From NCBI GenBank assembly GCA_032209605.1, contig JASFXZ010000038.1, positions 3,844,001 through 3,908,000 of the forward strand: DNA of 64,000 nucleotides, given 5' to 3'. A model generated the notes under the pieces. It worked only from the letters and a program-made list of their open reading frames with translations, made no database searches and was not told the DNA's origin. The position numbers were made by a program, and so were the translations under genes. Shown here one piece after another: positions 32,441-43,454 of the stretch (position 1 is the stretch's first letter; each line of letters begins with the position of its first letter). The DNA is from Mactromeris polynyma (lineage: Eukaryota; Mollusca; Bivalvia; Venerida; Mactridae).

Positions 32441-33235
32441 ACATACCCGTGCATGTTTCTACTGTGCAATAAATATCATATTGCACAGTGTGCATATAAT
32501 ATGCAAATGAGCAGAAAAACCTAAATAAAATCCATACGCTGCTTGTTTACATTTAACAAAACGAGTAATAATAAAAAATATCCATATCGATTACGTTTAA
32601 TGCATTAAATAGGAATGCTCATGAACACCAAAATAAATAAGATAATATTTACCGTTCACATGCAAGTTATGACGAATCTACTTAGAATGTCCATCAAAAT
32701 TCCCCCAGCCTACATATCCAGTTCAGTAAGTTTATTCCATCTCAAACGATTCGTCTTTCAGACAACATTCAACACGTCATCAGTGTACACATGAACTTGA
32801 ATCAACATATTTATCTTTGTTCGAAGAGCTCAGTCCTATATCAATTATAATTAACTAGATTCCGCACACTTGATAGCGATTCGAGTCAGACAGTTGGAAC
32901 GGACTCACTGAACGCGTGTATACTGAATGACGTCAGATACTTGTTTATGTGATGACGTCATTAAACATATTTATCGATGACATTTTGAGAGGAAAGATTT
33001 TCCTTATAATTTACGTTTTACAGTTACGTTTGGTATTAGCGAGTTGTTAAATACATTTAATAATCAAATATTGATAGATATGGATAAGTTTAGAAGAAAT
33101 GATTTTGTGAATCGGGCTACTTTTTCGGCTCATTAAATCAATAGCCTAATTACGTTCGCGTCGCTGTTGTCTGTACAAATGAGGTCAAGTTTGGATGTGG
33201 ATTTTCTCGTTATTTGTCGGGTATGTGATAAATAG

Positions 33236-33371
33236 AATATTAAATTCGTGTTGATTAGTATTGAATTTATTGAACTCGTTCAATAAAAAGAATATGAAGC
33301 TCGCCAGAGGCTCGCTTCATATCATTTTATTCAACTCGTTCAATAAATTCAATACAAAACAACACTCATTC
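33236..33371. repeat. Long foldback palindrome
   Basis: Arms of about 60 bp: GTATTGAATTTATTGAACTC, then 'aatatgaagctcgcc' at the left, and 'ggctcgcttcatat', then the complement, at the right, meeting almost without a loop. A near-perfect hairpin. It lies in the part of copy 1 missing from copy 2, so it may mark that insertion. Confidence 0.8.
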
Positions 33372-33387
33372 AATATCCTCTATATAT

Positions 33388-33546
33388 AACGTATCCCTTA
33401 TCTAAATGTTAACCAATCCGCGTCAAGATTACAAACGTTGGTCGGTTGAAGAGAAGTTGGTTTAGAGGTTTACGTCATATTTAATTGGTTTATACAACAC
33501 TGATATGCAAATAGCAAAACCATGTTAGTACGGCTGGGCCGAAAAA
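33388..33546 (+). repeat. Dispersed repeat D, partial copy
   Basis: Has 'cttatctaaatgttaaccaa' to 'atgttagtacggctgggccg'. Its counterpart in duplication copy 2 is 40122-40278. Confidence 0.75.
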
Positions 33547-33549
33547 CAA

Positions 33550-34460
33550 ATCCAATTGGCAGTATGTCTCTGTAAACAGAAATGCAATGACTTGAAACTG
33601 TCATACAGATTTCCAAGTAGAGAACAAATGCCATATGGCTCTTTACAATAGCTATCCTTTATACATGTATTAAAGGTACATTTTTGACAACATATCATTA
33701 GTGATGAATATGAGAACATTGGTGGCAAATTACTTCATACAGATATACTCTACAACACCGCATTGTCACTTTTCTTACATGATTACCAGCACATCAAGCG
33801 TCCGATACGGGTATTTTCTATCCTGACATAGCCTACGCGCCAAGTTAGCGCCAGTAGAGTTAATACCTGAGTCGGAATCGTGCTTTACAGTTCCAGGTAA
33901 AGGTTTGAGAAAAGTTACGATGCAATGTTTTAGGGTATGTCTGTGTGAAGGCATTAACTTGCCATTTCTCAAAATTATTACGCAGCATATTTTGATTAAA
34001 AATCAGACCAACCTAACTTTAAACTCAAGTGTACAAAGTTCATTTAAAATCAAATATTATGTACATGTACATCAATTCATTATACAAGAAGAATGCTCGA
34101 ATATTGAAGATGTTACTGTCCGACCAAAAGCTGTGTGATATTTATTTTATTACATCGAAAAAAAGTATTTAATAATCCAAGATTAATGTTATTGATAGTA
34201 TGGCAAGCCGTTTGTTTTATTTAATCTATTATATAATGTGACGTCATTGGGTTGGCCGGAACTGAAAGTAAAAAATTCTATCAGTGACGTCATTGTGTAG
34301 GCCGGAAGTGACAGTAAAAAGTTCTATCACCCGGCTAATTGATCTAGCATTTTCTACTGATGGCAATAAACATGTCCCGTCTTAGGTATATGCAGGGACT
34401 TAACAAAAAGAACAAATAACGGAATATACGAATAAACTTTTGTCTCTTAAAATGTTATTA
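33550..34460. other. No gene; end of duplication copy 1
   Basis: 34090-34460 matches 41415-41800 (including TGTGACGTCATTG, a CRE-like palindrome TGACGTCA that is doubled in copy 1 at 34239 and 34285). 33600-34080 has no clear counterpart. Short open frames here lack domains. Confidence 0.45.
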
Positions 34461-34558
34461 GTATGTACAAAACAACAAAAAGGAAAACAAACCTCCGGGA
34501 TTATTTTCAGGTATAATATTTTGCTTGTCTTCCTTTTCATTGATATGATTTACTTTTG

Positions 34559-36597
34559 AAACTGGCTATATCACATGACTATATACATCAATGATCTGGC
34601 GCACTAACTGGCTATATCACATGACTATATACATCAATGATCTGGCGCACCAACTGGCTATATCACATGACTATATACATCAATGATCTGGCGCACCAAC
34701 TGGCTATATCACATGACTATATACATCAATGATCTGGCGCACCAACTGGCTATATCACATGACTATATACATCAATGATCTGGCGCACCAACTGGCTATA
34801 TCACATGACTATATACATCAATGATCTGGCGCACCAACTGGCTATATCACATGACTATATACATCAATGATCTGGCGCACCAACTGGCTATATCACATGA
34901 CTATATACATCAATGATCTGGCGCACCAACTGGCTATATCACATGACTATATACATCAATGATCTGGCGCACCAACTGGCTATATCACATGACTATATAC
35001 ATCAATGATCTGGCGCACCAACTGGCTATATCACATGACTATATACATCAATGATCTGGCGCACCAACTGGCTATATCACATGACTATATACATCAATGA
35101 TCTGGCGCACCAACTGGCTATATCACATGACTATATACATCAATGATCTGGCGCACCAACTGGCTATATCACATGACTATATACATCAATGATCTGGCGC
35201 ACCAACTGGCTATATCACATGACTATATACATCAATGATCTGGCGCACCAACTGGCTATATCACATGACTATATACATCAATGATCTGGCGCACCAACTG
35301 GCTATATCACATGACTATATACATCAATGATCTGGCGCACCAACTGGCTATATCACATGACTATATACATCAATGATCTGGCGCACCAACTGGCTATATC
35401 ACATGACTATATACATCAATGATCTGGCGCACCAACTGGCTATATCACATGACTATATACATCAATGATCTGGCGCACCAACTGGCTATATCACATGACT
35501 ATATACATCAATGATCTGGCGCACCAACTGGCTATATCACATGACTATATACATCAATGATCTGGCGCACCAACTGGCTATATCACATGACTATATACAT
35601 CAATGATCTGGCGCACCAACTGGCTATATCACATGACTATATACATCAATGATCTGGCGCACCAACTGGCTATATCACATGACTATATACATCAATGATC
35701 TGGCGCACCAACTGGCTATATCACATGACTATATACATCAATGATCTGGCGCACCAACTGGCTATATCACATGACTATATACATCAATGATCTGGCGCAC
35801 CAACTGGCTATATCACATGACTATATACATCAATGATCTGGCGCACCAACTGGCTATAACACATGACTATATACATCAATGATCTGGCGCACCAACTGGC
35901 TATATCACATGACTATATACATCAATGATCTGGCGCACCAACTGGCTATATCACATGACTATATACATCAATGATCTGGCGCACCAACTGGCTATATCAC
36001 ATGACTATATACATCAATGATCTGGCGCACCAACTGGCTATATCACATGACTATATACATCAATGATCTGGCGCACCAACTGGCTATATCACATGACTAT
36101 ATACATCAATGATCTGGCGCACCAACTGGCTATATCACATGACTATATACATCAATGATCTGGCGCACCAACTGGCTATATCACATGACTATATACATCA
36201 ATGATCTGGCGCACCAACTGGCTATATCACATGACTATATACATCAATGATCTGGCGCACCAACTGGCTATATCACATGACTATATACATCAATGATCTG
36301 GCGCACCAACTGGCTATATCACATGACTATATACATCAATGATCTGGCTCACCAACTGGCTATAACACATGACTATATACATCAATGATCTGGCGCACCA
36401 ACTGGCTATATCACATGACTACATACATCAATGATCTGGCGCACCAACTGGCTATATCACATGACTACATACATCAATGATCTGGCGCACCAACTGGCTA
36501 TATCACATGACTATATACATCAATGATCTGGCGCACCAACTGGCTATAACACATGACTATATACATCAATGATCTGGCGCACCAACTGGCTATAACA
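34559..36597 (+). repeat. 46-bp satellite, about 44 units
   Basis: Unit CAACTGGCTATATCACATGA + CTATATACATCAATGATCTG + GCGCAC, almost invariant. Variants (TATAACAC, CTACATAC, GGCTCACC) cluster in the last dozen units and the first unit differs (CACTAACTGG). This is the usual pattern of a homogenised core with diverged edges. The unit contains a degenerate version of the 17-bp repeat in copy 1. No ORF. Confidence 0.97.
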
Positions 36598-37315
36598 CTC
36601 ATATATACTCAGCACATTTAATACCGCTCTGTATGGGATTTCTAAATTTCCATTTAATGTATCTAATGACGATATTATTGCATGCATACGCAACATGAAT
36701 GCTAAATTTCATGCCAATTTACAAGAATTTTCATAAAAAATGAGTTTCAAAAATAATAATCTGGAATTTAAAGAAGTGTGGTTGGTAAAAAATGTATATT
36801 ATTTCAGTAAAAACAAATTAAGTTTCCTACTAAACTGTATAAATTCTTTATGTCGAACATTTTACCGTAATCGCTGACCATGGTGTGAATACGAGTGTCA
36901 ACAATCATGAATACATTTATAAAGTATCACAGGTCATAAACTGTCATGCAATCAAATTTTGAAATTATAGTATTCAATTTTCCATTACTTCCGTAATATC
37001 ATGATCAATACAATCTAAATAAACCAGTAAATACAAGGAATACGAAAGGATGCGAACTAAGGTATGTCTATACACTTCTTCTACGTTTTTCTACATTTTA
37101 GACGGCAATGAAATTTAGGTATGACAGAATTGATTTCAGAGGGGAAAATGATCTCGTAGCCGCAAAAATATTTTTCCCGATATATATTTCACATATAATG
37201 TCCGTGATCTAACAAAATAGTTGGTTAGGGATGAAACCCTTACTGATGAAAAAAGATTTATGTCGTAGAATTTGAAAATAACTTGCTATAAATAATACAT
37301 CTTCCACTTCCTCCA
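36598..37315. other. Duplicated non-coding flank of the mini-gene
   Basis: Matches 27630-28460 with small indels. No ORF. Equivalent of 28190-28330 is missing here. Confidence 0.5.
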
Positions 37316-38068
37316 GTCCCCGTGGACGTCCCGTGTGCGTGCAAAAAAGGTCCACGGATAATTTTATATTAATGTAAAGCTGATGTTTGAAGTTTCAACA
37401 ATAATGTGTAGTCACGTCGTCAAGATGGCCGCCAAGAGATGGCCGCCAAGAGATGGCCGCCAAGAGATGGCCGCCAAGAGATGGCCGCCAAGAGATGGCC
37501 GCCAAGAGATGGCCGCCAAGAGATGGCCGCCAACATATGGCCGCCAACATATGGCCGCCAACATATGGCCGCCAACATATGGCCGCCAACATATGGCCGC
37601 CAACATATGGCCGCCAACATATGGCCGCCAACATATGGCCGCCAACATATGGCCGCCAACATATGGCCGCCAACATATGGCCGCCAACATATGGCTGACA
37701 ACATATGGCCGCCAACATATGGCCGCCAACATATGGCCGCGTACATATGGCCGCCAACATATGGCCGCCAACATATGGCCGCCAACATATGGCCGACAAC
37801 ATATTGCCGACAACATATGGCCGACAACATATGGCCGACAACATATGGCCGACAACATATGGCCGACAAGATATGGCCGACAAGATATGGCCGCCAACAT
37901 ATGGCCGCTAGATATTTGAAAAAAACATCGAATATTGTGTTGTGGGTAAAATGAATAGGTAAATGGATATCTTTACAATGTATTTTTTTAACTTCATACA
38001 TTCAGCTTTACATTGATATAAAAATTATCCGTGGACCTTTTTTGCACACGGGGCGTCCTCAGGGACTT
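37316..38068. mobile_element. TIR element F with internal satellite (duplication 2)
   Basis: Arms of about 75 bp: left AGTCCCCGTGGACGTCCCGT, then 'aaaaaaggtccacggataat'; right is the complement, ending GGGGCGTCCTCAGGGACT. Internal sequence outside the array matches the copy at 28459-29140. Non-autonomous. Confidence 0.8.
37424..37912 (+). repeat. 14-bp minisatellite ATGGCCGCCAAGAG/AACAT, about 34 units
   Basis: Starts with units ATGGCCGCCAAGAG, changes to ATGGCCGCCAACAT, then to ATGGCCGACAACAT and back. Every unit has an ATGG and no stop in any plus or minus frame, so several overlapping ORFs of 160-190 codons appear; they are artefacts. The array grew from a two-unit seed still present in the paralogue. 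Confidence 0.95.
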
Positions 38069-38655
38069 GAGTAACTGAAGAACTTAAGGCGTAAGGTATA
38101 GAGCGGCAAGTGTCTGACAGGAAAACACGGACAAGAATGATTTTCATGTTCACCTTACATCATTTTGTTCTCATAATCAAAACGATAAAAGATAATGGCA
38201 CAGAAAATTCCTATTTTCGTTTAAGTGTCTAACGTCGGTTACCTTCGGTTAAGAAACGGGTCATTTTCCATGGTGACGAATACAACATGTACATTTTTAC
38301 CATGAAACAACTGCACCATCATTGTGTCTTCAGGGCTATAGAAATACATTAGCACGACGTCTCGGACAAGTCTAATAGCTGATTCGGGGTATCGCGGTTG
38401 AGTTGGTCTTAGTCCAGGACAAGTATGTTATGCACGCCTACTTAACTGTTAATCCGTACCCTATATTCTAAGCTTGTACAACTAACTTCCCATGTCGGAC
38501 AAGTCAAAATTAACATGTACACTAGTCCGGGACAACAGTTTTCTGTATAAAGACAAATTCTAGAGTCCTGGACTTATATCAATTTCTTATAAATTAAATA
38601 ATCATTTTTGAGATAATTGACCATGTTAAAGTTACATTCTTGTATTCTTTCTTAG

Positions 38656-39459
38656 ATAATAAAATCATTCGTGCTGGTATTTATTTGGCTCATCTGCAAG
38701 AGTACTGCCCCTCCTGTAACAACAACAACAACAACAACAGCTGCACCTCCTTCGGCGTCAGGTATTCCCAAGTCCTTGGTATTTTAAAGTGCATTAAAAC
38801 GTCAATAATAGGACCACCCTTGGGACCCTTGAAATCTGGTCTTAATATTGAGGTGGTCTTAATACGGAGGTTGAATAAATAGCCAAACAGTAAAAACGGA
38901 CTTGAAAATTATGGTCTTAATTTCGAGGTGATCTTATCATTGAGGTGGTCTTTAAGAAAGGTTTTACTGGAGGAAATAAAAGAATCTATCTATATTTGGG
39001 TGCTAAATGCATGGCGAAGTCGACAAGGTGCGGATTCTGCGACAAATAAATAAATGCAACGAGATGTAATAAAATGGCACAATGCATATTGTTTTATTTC
39101 GTGTTGACATAATGTTTCGTAGGCTGTTGTTTCCCTGGCGTCTGTGGCTTTTGTGTACAAAGTGAAACATTCAAGACTCAGTATCGAAATCTTAATTCAA
39201 AAGAGATATGTTAATGTAAACAAAGGAAACATTTTGATATACGTTGTTACATCGGCAATTCTTGCTAAATGTCCACCAAAAAGCCATATTCTTCTCGCAT
39301 TGTAATACGATGTATGTATTTTTTTTAAATATTTTAATAAATATTTTACTGACTGATTTCATTACAGGGATGAACGATGCGACCAAGGTAGTGCTGATAA
39401 TGCTCGTTACAACACTGATTGCACTAGCAGGCGTTCCGGGGGGCATTCTAGGAAAATGA
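38656..39459 (+). pseudogene. Novel mini-gene, copy 2 (start codon changed)
   Basis: Paralogue of 30136-31404: exons 38656-38761 and 39368-39459, same splice borders. The linker gains one Thr. The last exon is identical except for one silent change (ATC to ATT). The initiating ATGATT has become ATAATA, and the in-frame upstream ATG (38623) is followed by TAG inside the acceptor, so neither start seen in copy 1 works here. If an upstream exon normally supplies the ATG, both copies could still be functional. Otherwise this is a recent pseudogene. Confidence 0.55.
38790..38970 (-). repeat. MITE family A in mini-gene intron (copy 2)
   Basis: Same position as 30268-30430 in the paralogue. The termini are mutated (GCATTAAAAC, TTTTACTGG). 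Confidence 0.7.
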
Positions 39460-40110
39460 CATTTGAACATTACGCGCATATGTAGAGCCGAGTGTCTTTA
39501 TTCTCGCATTTGTCTTTCTTGGAATGAAAGAGGACAAACAGTGAAGGGGGAATTAATGAATGGAAAATATCTCAGGACGAGTCAAGACAGCTGGCAACAA
39601 TAGGCCGGAACTGGGCAGAAATAACCTGAACACTCTATAAAGTGAAAGAATTGCACAGAAGAAGGGAAATAAAACATACATTACGTTATCTATTTATACC
39701 CAACTACATTTAAAAACGCACAATTTTAGACCTGTAAAGTGTCATTTATTATATTTTGAAATTTATTTATATGAAAATACCCAATATTTACAATGTAATA
39801 TATCGTGTATGTTGCAAATAAACATGAATAATACAATGTACCGTACTTTTCTAGTATCCCTATGTAAGTAAAAAATACTTGATAGTCTGGTTTGTGCTTT
39901 TTAAATGTACTGAGTATAGATAGATAGATAAGTAATAAAGTTCTAAGAGTAAAGTTTACAAACATAATTACATGTACGTTCATACATGTATAACATGCAC
40001 GTGTATTTGCTATTTAAGAAGTAATTACCCAGTAAATAGGTAGTTAAATAAATGAATAAATAACAGAAGATAGTTGATAATGTGGACAATTGGGATTATT
40101 ATAAGAAATA
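39460..40110 (+). other. Mini-gene 3' region (copy 2)
   Basis: Matches the copy 1 region, lacking roughly 200 bp after the stop. AATAAA at 39817. Confidence 0.5.
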
Positions 40111-40121
40111 TATATAAATAA

Positions 40122-40278
40122 CGTACCCCTTATCTAAAGGTTAACCAATCCGCGTCAATGTTACGAACCTTGTTCGATTGAAGAGAAGTTGGTTTAGAGG
40201 TTAACGTAAGATTTAATTGGTTTACACAACACTGATATGCAAATAGCAAAACCATGTTAGTACGGCTGGGTCGAAAAA
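40122..40278 (+). repeat. Dispersed repeat D, partial copy
   Basis: Counterpart of 33388-33546, starting 'ccccttatctaaaggttaac'. Confidence 0.75.
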
Positions 40279-40337
40279 CAAATCCAATTTGTCAGAATTT
40301 CTTACAAAAGGCACAGACATACATATTTTCATGTTGA

Positions 40338-40425
40338 TGTCTAACATCGGTTACTTTCGGTTTTGATGTCTAACATCGGTTACTTTCGGTTTAGATGTCT
40401 AACATCGGTTACCTTCGGTTTAGCA
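40338..40425 (+). repeat. 28-bp short tandem repeat, three units
   Basis: Units of GATGTCTAACATCGGTTACT plus TTCGGTTT. The same 'gtctaacgtcggttacctt' sequence occurs singly at about 38226 and 29297. Confidence 0.85.
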
Positions 40426-41110
40426 ACACGTCAATATCAGACTGACAGTAAGTCTCTGTAAACTGAAATGTAATGGATAACTTGTTGTAAATGAATGTTT
40501 TTTTTGAAACATTTTATTACTATTGGTAGTTGAATTTAGTTGATATTATGATGGAGATTTGAGCATCGGACATTGTCTACATACGTATTCACTGTTCATT
40601 TTAGTTCAGCGATTGTAATTGCAATAGCTATCTTGTCTCCCCTTAACTATCGAACAACTATTCCAAAGTCTACTCTTTAGCAATGACTCTGCAGAGTCAA
40701 CACAGAGAAAACTTAACGACTTATTCATCAAACTCCCTGATTTATAACGTAAATGGCATTACTCTTCATGGCAACGGATTAATTCGAATACCAAACAAAT
40801 CTTCCTAATAGTATCCCTATTACTTGGTAACAATATATACTCAGCACTTGACACGATATTATTGCATGTGTACGCAACATGTATGCTAAATTACATGACA
40901 ATCGACAAGAATGTGGTTGGTAAAAAATTTACGCATTATATATCCATTGAAATACATCGCATACACTGCTAGATTGAAATGTCTGAACATAAGATTCACT
41001 GAATATGTATTGACGAGTCAATTCTTTCAAAGTCTTTCACAAGTTATTTAGCAGTTGTATATAAGGTGTCAGTTATACTTGGGGTTATTTCCCTATATCC
41101 CTTCTTCCCT

Positions 41111-41384
41111 CCTAGTGGTAACGCGCTGGACTTGTAATCCAGGGATCGCAGGTTCGATTCCCCACTCCATCACTGACCGTACTAACAGTATTTCGGACGA
41201 GACTTTAAAAACCGTGGTCCCGTGTACGATGCTCTACATCGAGCACGTAAAAGAACCAGGGGTGCTTCTTGAACCGGGGCATCTCCTGTATCATGCACTA
41301 TCCTCCAAAAATCTAATATGACTAACATTCTTCCTGCCTATATGGGAAACCGGTGGCGACGATAAATAAACGCAAATACGAAAG
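41111..41384 (+). mobile_element. SINE family 2 (copy c), 5'-truncated
   Basis: Begins inside the tRNA head at CCTAGTGGTAACGCGCTGGA; B box GCAGGTTCGATTCCC; tail GGTGGCGACGATAAATAAAC. Lacks part of the 'ggaggcgtcgcc' block. Not present in duplication copy 1, so it inserted after the duplication or was lost there. Confidence 0.85.
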
Positions 41385-42312
41385 TAAACAAGAAAACTTT
41401 TCGGTCCATAGATTGAAGATATTAGTCCTACTGTCTGACCAAAAGATGTGTGATATTTATTTTATTACATCGAAAAAAAGTATTTAATAGATCCAAGGTT
41501 ATTGCTATAGACATAATGGCAAGACGCTTCCTCTCCTTGTTTTATTAAATCTATACATATGATGTGACGTCATTGTGTTGGCCGGAACTGACAGTAATAA
41601 GTTCTATCACCCGGCTAATTGATCTAGCATTTTCTGCTGATGTCAGTAAACATGTCCATTCTCATTCTCGGTACCATGAACAGCCTGGGTACCGAGGATG
41701 GTACCGTCTTAGGTATATGCTGTTATGCAATGACTAAACAATAAGAACAAATAACGGAAAATACGAATAAAGTTTTGTCTCTTAAAATGTTATTACATTT
41801 GTAGTATCTACACGGACATATACGAGTATGTCCATAGTATCTACTATACTCTAGTCCTATATAATGTCATATGACTATCAATAAAAGTCATATGTCACTA
41901 AATAAATCCTCATTAAATATGAATTCATATATACTGGGACCAATATCATAGATCTATATAATATATAATAGAGCTATACATGAACTTTTAATGTATTTAT
42001 GCGGCGTTCCCTGTAGCAACTTATTTTCTCTGTTTTATAGGTCCGTAGTTTTATTAACAAAATTTATTTGAAACATCAACCAATAATTAAAGGCAAAACG
42101 TCCTTACAAATACGAATAACAGTCTGTAATTATTTTTAATTTACATAGTTTAACCAAATATAATATATGTGTCTCTGCTTCAATAGGAACTTGTACAAAT
42201 AAATATGTAGTTACATTACTGACTAGCGCACTTCAATGTAGGCCTACTTTGGAATATAAGTCTTACTGGGATCTGTAGTTGACTCAATCTGGAAGATTCT
42301 TCTAGTCGAGTT

Positions 42313-42484
42313 ATACAGTAATAACCTCAATAATAAGACCAATACTGGGACCCTTGAAAACTGGTCTTCCTATTGAGATGGTCTTAATATTGAGGTTGAT
42401 TAATGAGCAAAACCATGAAAATTTACTTGAAAATAATGGTGGTCTTAATTTTGAGGTGGTATTTAGGTGAGGTTTTATTGTATA
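42313..42484 (-). repeat. MITE family A, copy 9
   Basis: TACAGTAATAACCTCAATAA at the left, GGTGAGGTTTTATTGTATA at the right. Confidence 0.75.
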
Positions 42485-42485
42485 T

Positions 42486-43400
42486 GATATAAATTGCAGT
42501 AATATATAAGGGATCTGTGTCCAAGACAATGTATTCCTTGCCCCTCTCCCTGTCCAGCCCCAACTTCCACCAATGCTCTCCTTTTTGCGGAAAAAACGAG
42601 GGGCATGTGTTTTAAATAAATAAATTGATCTAGATCTAGATCAAGACCTGACTATAATTAAGTCATTAAATATAGGCCAGGCACCATGTTCACAAAGGAT
42701 CAACTGATCTGGATCAAGTTGATCCATACAAATATTTGCCATTTTCATGAAGCAAATGAAACATTTTTTTCCAGTAGGCCCTACTTTTTATAAACAAACA
42801 CAAAAATACCTAAAATTCTTCTAATCAACATTGTCAAAACATCGTAAACTTCATCGTAATGTTGAAAAAATAAATTATAATACTTAAATTAATTAAACTG
42901 GTGACATTTGAATTTAATGTCTCAAAAGTTTGCAGGATGTTTATATCAGTCCCATTATGTAAAGATATTTAACTTTGAATAACATTATTTTACAAAGTTT
43001 GAAAGATAGACGCTACTACCATTTGGCTTGCTCCTGATCCTGAAAGCTGATCCTTTGTGAACACGGGGCCAGAAGGCTATGGTTTTCTTACCTACCCGAG
43101 AAACTTCAAAGAATTTTGTGTGTGCTAACCGATTCTGTCTGATCTGAACCAAAAAATAGAATCTGGGACCAATATATACATGATGGAACACACTATATAA
43201 CGTTCATGTTCATATATACGGTCCCTAACGGGAATCTATTCCCAATACAAAATTTATGGTGGCATATTACTGCCACCAGTTAGCATGATAGCGTTCGCGA
43301 ATAAATTCGTGTTAACCACTTAATTATTACGATAATTATCTAGCTATCTAGTTAATATTCGTGATAAATTTTCGGTAAGATAAATATCATACAACTAGAA
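42486..43400. other. No recognisable gene
   Basis: Contains short palindromes (TAGATCTAGATC near 42632) but no supported ORF or RNA. Confidence 0.4.
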
Positions 43401-43454
43401 ACAGGCTTGAAAGTGCCCAGAACTGCCACCTCTTACCTTTTTATGATGTATTAC

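Larger units (their letters stand above)
27455..34463 (+). repeat. Segmental duplication, copy 1 (about 7.0 kb)
   Basis: Collinear with about 34559-41800. Matching blocks run from 'tttaataccgc' (27634/36606), through both mini-gene exons, the 3' region to about 32440, repeat D (33388/40122), to 'ttttgtctcttaaaatgtta' (34436/41772). Copy 1 alone has a segment at about 28540-28965, the 23-bp intronic array and about 930 bp at 32440-33380. The two copies are in direct orientation, separated by under 100 bp. Confidence 0.85.
34559..41800 (+). repeat. Segmental duplication, copy 2 (about 7.2 kb)
   Basis: Direct-repeat partner of 27455-34463. Copy-specific gains are the 46-bp satellite, the 14-bp array at 37427, a SINE 2 insertion (41111-41384) and a 51-bp insertion with CGGTACC palindromes near 41652-41702. 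Copy 2 also has a small extra fragment of the duplication's left end at about 40830-40940. Confidence 0.85.

Noticed and set aside
34559..36597. CRISPR-like regular repeat array
   Set aside because: No spacers; the 46-bp units are directly contiguous and the genome is eukaryotic.
37383..38001. Several overlapping ORFs of 160-190 codons (MAANIWPPTYGRQH and CWRPYVGGHMLAAI repeats)
   Set aside because: The 14-bp unit has no stop in any frame, so both strands stay open. Typical repeat artefact inside a TIR element.
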